From Aquirickettsiella gammari (GTDB lineage: Bacteria > Pseudomonadota > Gammaproteobacteria > Diplorickettsiales > Diplorickettsiaceae), in assembly GCA_963701065.1 (NCBI GenBank), contig OY969558.1, positions 620,001 to 684,000 of the forward strand: 64,000 bases of DNA, read 5' to 3'. This document shows positions 36,123 to 44,501 of the stretch, piece after piece (positions within the stretch are counted from its first letter, which is position 1; each line of letters opens with the position of its first letter). The notes below the pieces were generated by a model. It made no database searches. It was not told the DNA's origin and saw nothing but the letters and a program-made list of their open reading frames with translations. The translations under genes and the position numbers were made by a program.

Positions 36123-37106
36123 CTAACTCAGCAAAATTCGATCCAAGCTGTCCTCTATTTTTTTGAGTGCTAATTGATTCAAATAATTCTCATCAACCCC
36201 TTGTGCTTGAACCTTAATATGTAACTGTGACGGACCTATTGTTCCTATCAATGAAGGATTAGTAGGGCCGTATAAAACCATAGTAGGAATTCCCAAGGCC
36301 GCCGCTAAATGACTTAACCCCGTGTCCACCGAAACCACTGCTTTAGCGTTGGATAAAACAGCCGCCATTTCATTTAAATTTAAGTAAGGCAAAATATGCG
36401 CTAACGGATATCCTTTAATTAAGCGAACTACTTTTTCTCTTTCCTGTTCGCTGCCCCAGGGAATAAAAACGTTTACTCCTCGTTTAGCCATCTTTTCCAA
36501 TAATAAAGACCATGATTTATCAGACCAACATTTCGCCGACCTACTCGCATTGGGCACAAATATAAGATAATTTTTGGCTAATGCAATTTTTGGCAGAATT
36601 AGACTCTCTTTATTGAGACCATAATCAGGCCCAGTTGTGGGTAAAGCGTAGTTTAAAGCTTTAGCAAATAATTGACGCAAACGTATAATCGCATGCTGCT
36701 GTCTCGACACAGAAAAGCTACGCTGATAAGCCAGATAAGCAGGCTTCTCCCGTACCGAATTTTTATCCATACCTAAACGATAACCACAACTTAAGCGCGT
36801 GATAACAGCGCTTTTTATCGAGCCTTGTGCATCTAAAACAAAATCATATCGCTGACTACGTAACTTTTTATAAAACTGTTTTACCTCGCCACTTTTTGCA
36901 GTTTGCCAAAGCTGTTTTCGCCAGCTTCGTAAAGCTATCGGAATAACTTTATCGATATGTTGATGCCATCTTGGAATTTCTGTAAATGCTTCTTCTGCCA
37001 CCCAATCGAATTGAATATTAGCAATCGCTTTAGCCGCATCCGTTACGGCAGGTAAAGTATGGATAATATCACCCATAGAGGACATCTTTACGATCAAAAC
37101 ACGCAT
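36123..37106 (-). CDS. waaC: LPS heptosyltransferase I
   Basis: WaaC adds the first heptose to Kdo of the lipopolysaccharide inner core at the cytoplasmic face of the inner membrane. The protein starts MRVLIVKMSSMGDIIHTLPA, the typical GT9 N-terminus, and has FDWVAEEAFTEIP, the basic DAQGSIKSAVIT segment and the donor-binding VSVDTGLSHLAAALGIPTMV with LYGPTNP. I prefer the ATG at 37106 over a TTG nine bases upstream because it gives this family N-terminus. Length 327. It points to an LPS with a heptose core, matching lptD in the same window. Confidence 0.93.
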   Translation of the reverse strand: MRVLIVKMSSMGDIIHTLPAVTDAAKAIANIQFDWVAEEAFTEIPRWHQHIDKVIPIALRSWRKQLWQTAKSGEVKQFYKKLRSQRYDFVLDAQGSIKSAVITRLSCGYRLGMDKNSVREKPAYLAYQRSFSVSRQQHAIIRLRQLFAKALNYALPTTGPDYGLNKESLILPKIALAKNYLIFVPNASRSAKCWSDKSWSLLLEKMAKRGVNVFIPWGSEQEREKVVRLIKGYPLAHILPYLNLNEMAAVLSNAKAVVSVDTGLSHLAAALGIPTMVLYGPTNPSLIGTIGPSQLHIKVQAQGVDENYLNQLALKKIEDSLDRILLS

Positions 37107-37207
37107 AAACAGCAAGCTACCCGATAAAAGTATAGTTCAAAAACTTTTATTTGTTTCAAGATTTAAAACTAAAAAGTTAAGTCGCTGAAAATATCGTAAG
37201 ACTCAAA

Positions 37208-37615
37208 TCAAGATAAATAATTAGCTAATAATTGATAAACTTCAGAAACTTTGGTTTGATACTGTTGATTCAAAATAGCGGTGTGCGAATGATAAGATCC
37301 GACCCCTCTCCAAGTCGTTGCAGCATTGGCAATATTTTGGCTAAGAATCCATGCTCCAACTTTTACGTTGACACAAGGATCATACTGCAATTGATGTTGG
37401 GTATAGCCATAAAGCCGGATTTTAGACAACCAAATTGAATTAATTTGCATAGGGCCATAATCTACAGTCCCATTCTTATTAGCGGAGGCTAAACCTACAG
37501 CGCCACCTTCTACGGCCAAAACTGACAAAATTAAGGTAGCAGGAACATGGTAGGCAATCGCCGCTTGATTAATACATTCAACAGGCACACCATGAATCTC
37601 TAATGCACTTATCAT
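37208..37615 (-). CDS. Lytic-transglycosylase-like protein without signal peptide
   Basis: A 135-residue protein with the lysozyme-like SLT fold of small transglycosylases such as IagB, TrbN or BfpH. The catalytic glutamate is probably in SVLAVEGGAVG (about residue 37), followed by the DYGPMQIN segment (about 66) and a later DPCVNVKVGAWIL helix and WRGVGSYHS. These cleave peptidoglycan with anhydro-product formation. The mature domain starts almost at the first residue, and no export signal is present with this start or in the short upstream sequence. It may need another route out, or the real start is missing. Not adjacent to any recognisable secretion or pilus gene. Confidence 0.72.
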   Translation of the reverse strand: MISALEIHGVPVECINQAAIAYHVPATLILSVLAVEGGAVGLASANKNGTVDYGPMQINSIWLSKIRLYGYTQHQLQYDPCVNVKVGAWILSQNIANAATTWRGVGSYHSHTAILNQQYQTKVSEVYQLLANYLS

Positions 37616-37645
37616 AACAAGCCTCGTTATACCTTTTGAGCAAAC

Positions 37646-39067
37646 CTAATTATTATTCTCACTGTCGCTACGACCTATAAGCAAGACCCCAGATAAAACC
37701 GCTGGTAAACAGAACAACAGTAGCCCACCTAGCAAAATCATATCAAATTTTACTAGATTATCGACTACGATAACAGCCGGAGGAAAAAACCCAAGTATAA
37801 AGGTCATCACACAAGCCAACAAACCTAAACCTGTTACGATCCAAATCCCCCATTTTCCACCGGGAATACGGTAAACACGGCTTTGCCTAGCTTCCTTATA
37901 CCTTAATCGCAAAGCGGCTAAAAATAAAAAAATATAAAATAAAACCGCTAATTGAGCCGTCATAACGCTCAATAACCAATAAGCTTCACTTACGCTAGGA
38001 ATAAGTATGAAAAGACTCGATAATAAAGTGACTAATATCCCTTGAAATAACAATAAACATACTGGCGCTCCAAAGCGATTAACCTTTAACAAACAATGTA
38101 ATCCACTTATTTTATTTTCGAATGTAGCTATCAGTAAACCTCGAGTAGGACCTATGACCCAGGTTGAAATACTGCATAAACTACCAATAATAATTAAGGA
38201 AATAATGATAGGAATAAAAAAAGGTAAATGAAAGCTGTTAAAAAAAACAACATAAGCCTCTGTTAAGCCTGACAGTATACTCAGTTGTTTAGCGGGGACA
38301 ATAAAAGATATGGCTAAAGAACTGAGTATAAGCGTTATCAAAATTAAACTGGTAGACCAAAACAAAGCACGAGGATAATCTTTCTGTGGATTGCGTACAT
38401 CACCGGCGTGCACGGCTGACATTTCTAGCCCCATCAAACCAAAAATAATCGTGGTTAAAAATGCAAGATTATTAAAATTGGTTAAATTAGGTAAAAAAGC
38501 GTGAGATACGAAATGTATTGCTAATGGCCGTGAACTTTTAATCCATAATACGGCCAAAACAATCATAAAAAGCATAGGGATTAAAGTCCCCAGCAATGCG
38601 CCGACACTACTTAGCCAATTAGAAACTCGTAATCCTAAGCAACTTAAGCCGGTAACTAGCCACCAAGTAACTAATAGCGTACTTAAAAGGTATATTTTGT
38701 GCTGAGCCAATTGGGGGTCGACTAAATAAGCAAATGCCGCAATTACAAAAGATAAAATCGTAGGATACCAAACCACGTTATAAATCCATTGTAACCAAAT
38801 CGCAAACCAAGCCCATCGCGCACCAAAGGCGGTACGAATCCAGATATAAGCCCCGCCCGTACTCGGCCAAGCGGTTGCTAATTCTGCCGTAACTAAGGCG
38901 GTAGGAATAAAAAAAATTAACGCCGCTAATAAATAAAAAAATATTAACGCATAACCAAATTGAGCCGCTATCGGTAACGATCGCAAACTATCGACGGCAA
39001 TAACATTCATCATCGCCAAACTAAATACACCTAATGGCTTATTAAGTGTCTTACTGGGTATGAGCAT
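37646..39067 (-). CDS. APC-superfamily amino-acid permease
   Basis: A 473-residue inner-membrane transporter with about 12 hydrophobic segments. The APC-family substrate-site helices are recognisable: FSLAMMNVIAVDSLRSLP in helix 1, TAELATAWPSTGGAYIWIR near helix 3, and FGLMGLEMSAVHAGDVRNPQ in helix 6. This resembles the glutamate/GABA-antiporter-like group. Amino acids are main carbon sources for Legionellales, so an import role is plausible; the substrate cannot be assigned. Its start codon shares one base with the lspA stop, so the two are coupled. Confidence 0.85.
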   Translation of the reverse strand: MLIPSKTLNKPLGVFSLAMMNVIAVDSLRSLPIAAQFGYALIFFYLLAALIFFIPTALVTAELATAWPSTGGAYIWIRTAFGARWAWFAIWLQWIYNVVWYPTILSFVIAAFAYLVDPQLAQHKIYLLSTLLVTWWLVTGLSCLGLRVSNWLSSVGALLGTLIPMLFMIVLAVLWIKSSRPLAIHFVSHAFLPNLTNFNNLAFLTTIIFGLMGLEMSAVHAGDVRNPQKDYPRALFWSTSLILITLILSSLAISFIVPAKQLSILSGLTEAYVVFFNSFHLPFFIPIIISLIIIGSLCSISTWVIGPTRGLLIATFENKISGLHCLLKVNRFGAPVCLLLFQGILVTLLSSLFILIPSVSEAYWLLSVMTAQLAVLFYIFLFLAALRLRYKEARQSRVYRIPGGKWGIWIVTGLGLLACVMTFILGFFPPAVIVVDNLVKFDMILLGGLLLFCLPAVLSGVLLIGRSDSENNN

Positions 39068-39546
39068 TATTTTTTACCCGATTTATAGCTCGCAATAATC
39101 CACATAACCGCACCTAATGAAATAGCACTGTCCGCCAAATTAAAGGTCGCAAAATGCCAATAGCCGATACAAAAATCAATAAAGTCAACTACGTAGCCTA
39201 AACTTATTCGATCATAGAGATTACCGATTGCTCCACCTAAAATTAAAGCAATAGCACCAGCAACCCAATTATTAAGGCCGCCTCGATAAAGTAAGCGCAC
39301 TAAGTAAAGACTGACCCCCGCACTAATTGCAACAAATAACCAACGTTGCCAACCATCCGCTTGACCTAAAAAACTAAAGGCGGCACCAAAATTATGCGTC
39401 AAAATAAAATTTAAACAGGGAAACACGGGAATAATACTCGATTTACTGAGCGAATGTGTCATCCATAACTTAGTCATATAATCAAGCGCAATAATTAATA
39501 CACTTAAACAAAGCCAAGATAACTGAGATGTTTTTTTTTCTTGCAT
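39067..39546 (-). CDS. lspA: Lipoprotein signal peptidase LspA
   Basis: LspA (signal peptidase II) removes signal peptides from prolipoproteins after Lgt has lipidated the cysteine. It has four membrane segments in 159 residues. The catalytic aspartate pair lies in VVDFIDF and FNLADSAI, with the conserved NLYDRI segment just before. It follows ileS by 133 bases on the same strand, the standard ileS-lspA order. The predicted lipoprotein at 663-1055 would be a substrate. Confidence 0.96.
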   Translation of the reverse strand: MQEKKTSQLSWLCLSVLIIALDYMTKLWMTHSLSKSSIIPVFPCLNFILTHNFGAAFSFLGQADGWQRWLFVAISAGVSLYLVRLLYRGGLNNWVAGAIALILGGAIGNLYDRISLGYVVDFIDFCIGYWHFATFNLADSAISLGAVMWIIASYKSGKK

Positions 39547-39679
39547 AAGCTGTTAAATAAAATTGAAATAATAAATCACTTTCCAGCGGCACAGACCCAT
39601 TTTCATTGTTAAGTATTAATTTAGGGCCTTAATTTACCTTGAACTGAATCTGGAAAAACCTCGTTCTTTAAAGCTATTT

Positions 39680-42526
39680 TTACGCGTATACACGCGTCTC
39701 CCCTTTACCATCGGGTAGATTATCGACACAACGCAGACAAATATCAGGATGTTTAACATCTTGTCCTACATCAGCCAGGCGATGCCAACAACGCGCACAT
39801 TTTGTTTTTTTCCCTACGGTAGAAATAATATTTAGGGCTAATTCTTCTGCATTTATTTTAAGGTGTGTAGCCTGCTTGGGTGGATTTATCGTCAAGAGTT
39901 TCGCCTCCGAAGTAATCAATACGAATCTAAGCTCTTCCCCTAATGCAGCCAGTATATTAAATAACTGGGAACCTGCTTTGACATAGAGTTCAACCTCTGC
40001 TTCTAAAGAAGAACCTAATTCACCCACTATACGTAATTTTTCAATGGCTTTATTCACTTCATTGCGGACTTGTATGAGTAAATTCCAATAAGCTTGTCGA
40101 TCGTATTGGCGATAAACTCGCTGCAGCGGATCTTCTGCAAAAGAAAATGACAAGGGATACCATTCATTTAAAAATACCGTCTTTTCGCGTTCTCCAGGAA
40201 GATATTGCCAAATTTCTTCAGCCGTAAAACTTAAAATAGGCGCCAACCAACGCACCATGGCTTCTGCAATATAAAAGAGTGCTGTTTGTGCAGAACGCCG
40301 CGCTACACTGTTTTTTTGTAAGGTATATTGACGATCTTTGATGATATCTAGGTAAAATCCGCCTAAGTCACTAATGCAGAAATGTTGTAATTTCTGATAA
40401 ATACTGTGAAATTGAAAATCTTCATAAGCGGCTATAATTTCATGCTGTAAAAGTTTAGCCCGCGCTAAGATCCAAATATCTAAAGACAACATTTCACTCG
40501 TGGCAACACAATCTATCGCTGGTTCAAAATCATGTAAATTGGCCAATAAAAAACGAATCGTATTACGAATTCTGCGATAAGCTTCTGCGGTATGCTTTAA
40601 AATTTGATCAGAAACGGCGATTTCTTTACGATAATCGGTTGAAGCAATCCATAAGCGTAGAACATCTGCTCCTAGGCTTTGAATCACTTTTTCAGGTGCA
40701 ATCACATTACCTAAGGATTTTGACATTTTGTGGCCTTTCTCATCCACGGTAAAACCATGTGTTAAAACAGATTTATAAGGCGCTTTACCCTTTATAGCGA
40801 CAGCGGTCAATAAAGAAGATTGGAACCAACCTCGATGCTGATCGGAACCCTCTAAATACAGATCAGCCGGCCAAGCTAATATTGGATTTTTCATTAACAC
40901 CGCATAATGACTCACGCCCGAATCAAACCAAACATCTAAACAATCGCTTAATTTTTCATAGTCTCTTACTTCATTACCCAGTATTTCATCTGGATTTAAA
41001 TCATACCAAGCGTCAATCCCTAACTTCTCAACTCGGTTTGCAACCTGCTCTAATAAAGCCAGACTTTTGGGATGCAGATCACGAGAGATTTTATGTACAA
41101 ATAAGGGAATAGGAACGCCCCAACTCCGTTGTCTGGAAATACACCAATCAGGTCGATTACTCAGCATCGATTCAATGCGCGCTTCACCCCATTTAGGAAT
41201 CCAAGTCACTTGTTTAAGTGCGGCTAAACTAGCTTCTTTTAAACCTTGTTGATCCATACTAATAAACCATTGCGGTGTTGCACGGAAGATTAAAGGTGTT
41301 TTATGGCGCCAACAATGCGGATAACTGTGCTTGATATCTTCTTCTTTCAGTAAACTTCCTGATTCTCTTAACTGGTCAATAACCCGCGGATTTACCTTAA
41401 ATACATGTTCACCTGCAAATAAAGCGGTGCCCGGCAAGAAACAACCATTAGCGCCGACTGGATTAATTAAGGGCAATCCATATTGTTGTGCGATTAAATA
41501 ATCTTCTAAACCATGAGCGGGCGCTGTATGTACAGCACCTGTGCCGGCTTCTACAGTAACATGCTCACCTAAAATGACCGGTACTTGTCGCGGATAAAAA
41601 GGATGCTGCAGTAAAACACCCTCAAATACCTTTCCAGTCGCTTCCCCTAAGCGTTGATACTCCGTTATTTGGTAACGTTTCAAACAGGCTTTTAATAAAG
41701 TTTCAGCGATTAATAAACGCTCTGTTTTGGTTTGAATCAACACATATTCAAGATCTGGATTTAAAGCAACCGCCTCATTAGCCGGTAAAGTCCAAGGGGT
41801 TGTTGTCCAAATAGGGATAACAACAGGCCCGTGACCTATTTCAGTAGGAAATCTAGTTAAAAAATCAGTTTCATCAACTACGTTAAATCGCACATCAATG
41901 GCAGGGGAGATTTTATCGGCGTATTCAACCTCAGCTTCCGCTAAAGCAGAACCACAATTTACACACCAATGTACAGGTTTAAATCCTTGTTGTAGATGTC
42001 CTTGGCGGATAATTTCGCCCAATGCGCGCATAACATTCGCTTCGTATTGAAAGTCCATCGTCAAATAAGGATGCGCCCAATCACCGAGCACCCCTAAACG
42101 CTTAAACTCTTCACGCTGTATTGATATTTGTTGTAGCGCATACTCACGACAAGCCTGACGGAAGGCCTTTGCTGTCAATTTATCACCTACTTGGCCCAGC
42201 TTTTTTTCAACATTTAATTCAATAGGAAGTCCATGACAATCCCAGCCAGGAACAAAAGGGGCATCAAAACCACTCATCGTCTTTGCTTTTAAAACGATAT
42301 CTTTTAAAATCTTATTAACGGCATGACCAATATGAATATGGCCGTTGGCATAAGGAGGACCATCGTGAAGTATGTATTTGGGTTTACCTTGATTCTTTTC
42401 AGCTAACTTTTGGTAAAGCGACAAAGATTCCCAACGCTTTAAAATAGCAGGCTCTGCATTAGGCAGATTAGCCTTCATCGGGAATTTAGTATGGGGAAGA
42501 TTTAAGGTGTTTTTATATTCGCTCAT
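39680..42526 (-). CDS. ileS: Isoleucyl-tRNA synthetase
   Basis: IleS charges tRNA-Ile and edits misactivated valine. The class I signatures are intact: HIGH as PPYANGHIHIGHAVNKI (about residue 57-73) and KMSKS in GHKMSKSLGN (about 605). The connective-peptide editing domain has the PIWTTTPWTLPAN segment and HTAPAHGLEDY. A C-terminal zinc finger (CARCWHRL then CLRC) is present. Length 948 is normal for the bacterial type. The 172-base stretch between its start and the pilin gene contains only the hairpin at 42659-42678. Confidence 0.98.
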   Translation of the reverse strand: MSEYKNTLNLPHTKFPMKANLPNAEPAILKRWESLSLYQKLAEKNQGKPKYILHDGPPYANGHIHIGHAVNKILKDIVLKAKTMSGFDAPFVPGWDCHGLPIELNVEKKLGQVGDKLTAKAFRQACREYALQQISIQREEFKRLGVLGDWAHPYLTMDFQYEANVMRALGEIIRQGHLQQGFKPVHWCVNCGSALAEAEVEYADKISPAIDVRFNVVDETDFLTRFPTEIGHGPVVIPIWTTTPWTLPANEAVALNPDLEYVLIQTKTERLLIAETLLKACLKRYQITEYQRLGEATGKVFEGVLLQHPFYPRQVPVILGEHVTVEAGTGAVHTAPAHGLEDYLIAQQYGLPLINPVGANGCFLPGTALFAGEHVFKVNPRVIDQLRESGSLLKEEDIKHSYPHCWRHKTPLIFRATPQWFISMDQQGLKEASLAALKQVTWIPKWGEARIESMLSNRPDWCISRQRSWGVPIPLFVHKISRDLHPKSLALLEQVANRVEKLGIDAWYDLNPDEILGNEVRDYEKLSDCLDVWFDSGVSHYAVLMKNPILAWPADLYLEGSDQHRGWFQSSLLTAVAIKGKAPYKSVLTHGFTVDEKGHKMSKSLGNVIAPEKVIQSLGADVLRLWIASTDYRKEIAVSDQILKHTAEAYRRIRNTIRFLLANLHDFEPAIDCVATSEMLSLDIWILARAKLLQHEIIAAYEDFQFHSIYQKLQHFCISDLGGFYLDIIKDRQYTLQKNSVARRSAQTALFYIAEAMVRWLAPILSFTAEEIWQYLPGEREKTVFLNEWYPLSFSFAEDPLQRVYRQYDRQAYWNLLIQVRNEVNKAIEKLRIVGELGSSLEAEVELYVKAGSQLFNILAALGEELRFVLITSEAKLLTINPPKQATHLKINAEELALNIISTVGKKTKCARCWHRLADVGQDVKHPDICLRCVDNLPDGKGETRVYA

Positions 42527-42658
42527 GTTATCTACTTAGACCTCGCCGGAGGCCCACTGTGAGTCTTAAATTTAAAAGGATCTAGAATAACATGCTTATA
42601 CTACCTGCAGTATAGTCAAATACTATCGTTTTATTGATTCTTAAGTCAATTAATAGAT

Positions 42659-42678
42659 ATCCCTGCTAAAGCAGGGAT
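42659..42678 (-). terminator. Putative terminator after the pilin gene
   Basis: ATCCCTGC (42659-42666) and GCAGGGAT (42671-42678) form a perfect 8-bp stem with a TAAA loop, 20 bases beyond the pilin stop. The tract after it is only moderately T-rich, so termination efficiency is uncertain. Confidence 0.5.
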
Positions 42679-42698
42679 CAAGACTTTACCAACTGCGT

Positions 42699-43148
42699 TT
42701 ACTCGCCTTTACACAAACCTTGTTGCAGACAAGTACCACTGACATCCCAACGTAATTGACCATTGGTTTGATAGATAGGCGTCAAAATATAGGTGAAGTG
42801 ATCCACTTTATTCACACGAATCCTCTGTGATGTAGCAAGGATCTGAGCGTTTTTACCCACCTCGATGCTAGCTACATAACCTTTAGATTGATTTTCTGCC
42901 TTAAGGTTATCGGGAATACCGTTTTGACCCGGTGTGCCGCAAGCAGTCAAATTATCGTGCTCATGCATACATGTAGTAACCGCTAATTTAAAGGGCGCTG
43001 TCCCTTGAATTAACTCAGCAAACTTAGCACGATTACTATAATTTTGATAACCCGGGATAGCGATAGCCGCCAAGATACCGATAATCGCAATGACGATCAT
43101 TAGCTCCAGCAAGGTAAGACCCTTTTGCTTGCCTTTTATTAAATACAT
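42699..43148 (-). CDS. pilA: Type IV pilin (PilA/PilE-like)
   Basis: A 149-residue prepilin. The leader is short and basic (MYLIKGKQKG), and prepilin peptidase should cut after that Gly, leaving a mature N-terminus LTLLELMIVIAIIGILAAIA with the conserved Glu5. The globular part has two cysteine pairs: C-x8-C (CMHEHDNLTAC), and near the C-terminus C-x5-C (CLQQGLC), the second fitting the D-region disulfide of pilins. The ribosome-binding site AAGG is good. No pil assembly gene is in the window. Type IV pilins can serve in adhesion, DNA uptake or type II-like secretion; which applies here is unknown. Confidence 0.9.
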   Translation of the reverse strand: MYLIKGKQKGLTLLELMIVIAIIGILAAIAIPGYQNYSNRAKFAELIQGTAPFKLAVTTCMHEHDNLTACGTPGQNGIPDNLKAENQSKGYVASIEVGKNAQILATSQRIRVNKVDHFTYILTPIYQTNGQLRWDVSGTCLQQGLCKGE

Positions 43149-43195
43149 AAATAAACGCCTTGATAAAATTGATACTCTATTTTAACAAGCCTTTC

Positions 43196-43224
43196 TTGTT
43201 TAAACTAGAGCCAGTCTTTATACT
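43196..43224 (+). promoter_or_regulatory. Promoter of tRNA-Thr
   Basis: TTGTTT (43196-43201), a 17-base spacer and TATACT (43219-43224) give a near-consensus sigma70 promoter ending 17 bases before the tRNA. The upstream half carries the inverted repeat AACAAG/CTTGTT at 43184-43200. Confidence 0.6.
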
Positions 43225-43241
43225 TGTGCCCTTCAAGAGAT

Positions 43242-43317
<76 letters not shown>

Positions 43318-43378
43318 ATTAAATCAAGGCCTTAGCTAAAACCATAGTCTCTATATTTCTACTAGTGCTATGATAGTG

Positions 43379-43498
43379 CTAGGATTGAAAATTATTTATC
43401 TTAATACTTCTTTCATCGATAAATGCTTCTAAGTCTGATTTTCTATATTTAACTAATCTTCCAATTTTTACAAACGGTAAGTTGTAACGTTTAGTGCA
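43379..43498 (-). pseudogene. Remnant of an AlpA/excisionase-like DNA-binding protein
   Basis: On the - strand an open stretch of 39 codons ends at a TAG (43381-43379) and reads YNLPFVKIGRLVKYRKSDLE followed by AFIDER. This is the C-terminal half of the small winged-helix/MerR-like family (HTH_17) that contains excisionases and AlpA-type regulators, in which W-x-C-T-K-R-Y precedes the segment; here W-A-C-T-K-R-Y spans the junction. There is no start codon: upstream it runs into the beta-lactamase gene in another frame. It is therefore a truncated fragment left by a rearrangement. Confidence 0.7.
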
Positions 43499-44081
43499 AG
43501 CCCATTTCCATTACTGCTGGCGTAGATGTGTCACGCAGGTCACCCGGGATCGCCGAATTCAGTTTAGGCTCCCAGCGATCAAGTCTGAACGTATTATCAC
43601 CGATGGAGCGGGCAAAGGCAGTAACGGCTTCAAGTCCCCCCAGTTTTTTTATCAGAAGATTCATTGCTGTATTATCGCTTTGTGTTATGGCGGCGGCACA
43701 TAAATTAAAGATCGTCATTCCGTCAGCAAGATGTTTTTCAGTAATTGGCGAGTAAGCCACTAAATCCTCTTTTTTATAAGTCACTTTTTGTTGTAGAAGA
43801 CGACTATCTGTCATACTCTGTTTTAAAATGGCTGAAACACCTATTACTTTAGATGTACTACAAAACGGAAAACGTTCTTTAGCTCGATACTGTATGCGTG
43901 TATTAGTTGCTGTATTTAGCGCAGATACGCCAATCCGTCCACCAGAAGAAGCCTCAAGCGCCGCTAGTTTGTTTTGTATGGAAGTCAAATCTGTTGAACC
44001 CCTAGCAAGCACAGACATACAAGCGCTAACAAAAGAAATTAGAATAACAGTCAGTAATAATGCACGCTTGAGTAAAATCAT
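43491..44081 (-). pseudogene. Truncated class A beta-lactamase gene
   Basis: A 196-residue protein with an export signal and the first two-thirds of a class A serine beta-lactamase. The catalytic Ser and Lys are in STSK (about residue 76-79), SDN is present (ITQSDNTAMN), and the Glu of the omega loop is in DRWEPKLN. Overall it is CTX-M/RAHN-like in pattern. After GDLRDTSTPA homology stops, and six unrelated residues lead to a stop. The remaining roughly 90 residues, including the essential KTG box, are missing. The fusion point lies in the excisionase-like remnant. Activity is very unlikely. Nothing recognisable as a regulator is adjacent. Confidence 0.85.
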
Positions 44082-44127
44082 TCTATCTATGCGTCTCTAG
44101 CGGTATTTTTTTAATGACGCGCCATTA

Positions 44128-44175
44128 TAAGCGGACAGAATTAATTATCTATAATAAATTAATTCTGTCCGCTTA
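44128..44175. repeat. Perfect 19-bp inverted repeat
   Basis: TAAGCGGACAGAATTAATT (44128-44146) is exactly mirrored by AATTAATTCTGTCCGCTTA (44157-44175) around a 10-base spacer. Neither arm is followed by a T-tract, so it resembles fused transposon ends or a miniature element more than a terminator. The rest of 44082-44501 shows no gene; it should contain the ankyrin gene's promoter. Confidence 0.75.
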
Positions 44176-44501
44176 ATTTCAATATTGAAATATCTTTTAA
44201 AAATCCTTACGCTATTTTTAATAGCATTATCAACATAATTTGCAAAATAATCTAAGCGTGCATAAAATGTTTATAATTTGCTAAAAATACGCTAAGCTAA
44301 GCAGCGTAATTTTTTTAGCTAAATTAAAAAAGGAGATTTACCACGCTACTACATTTAATTGTGTCTGCGACTTAACAATACATTCAAAAATTAATCAGCC
44401 TACACGAAGGAAGCTAGTTAGTTTTTAATAGCAGATTCATGTTTTTGCGTGTGTTCATTAAATACACACACCCTAACAATAAGATTATAAGGAAATATTA
44501 C

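Noticed and set aside
43828..44100. A 90-codon open frame on the + strand opposite the beta-lactamase
   Set aside because: Antisense shadow of a recognisable gene, without family resemblance or ribosome-binding site.
44439..44501. Upstream extension of the giant ankyrin gene by 21 codons
   Set aside because: The ATG at 44439 has no ribosome-binding site, while the ATG at 44502 has AAGGA at ideal spacing.
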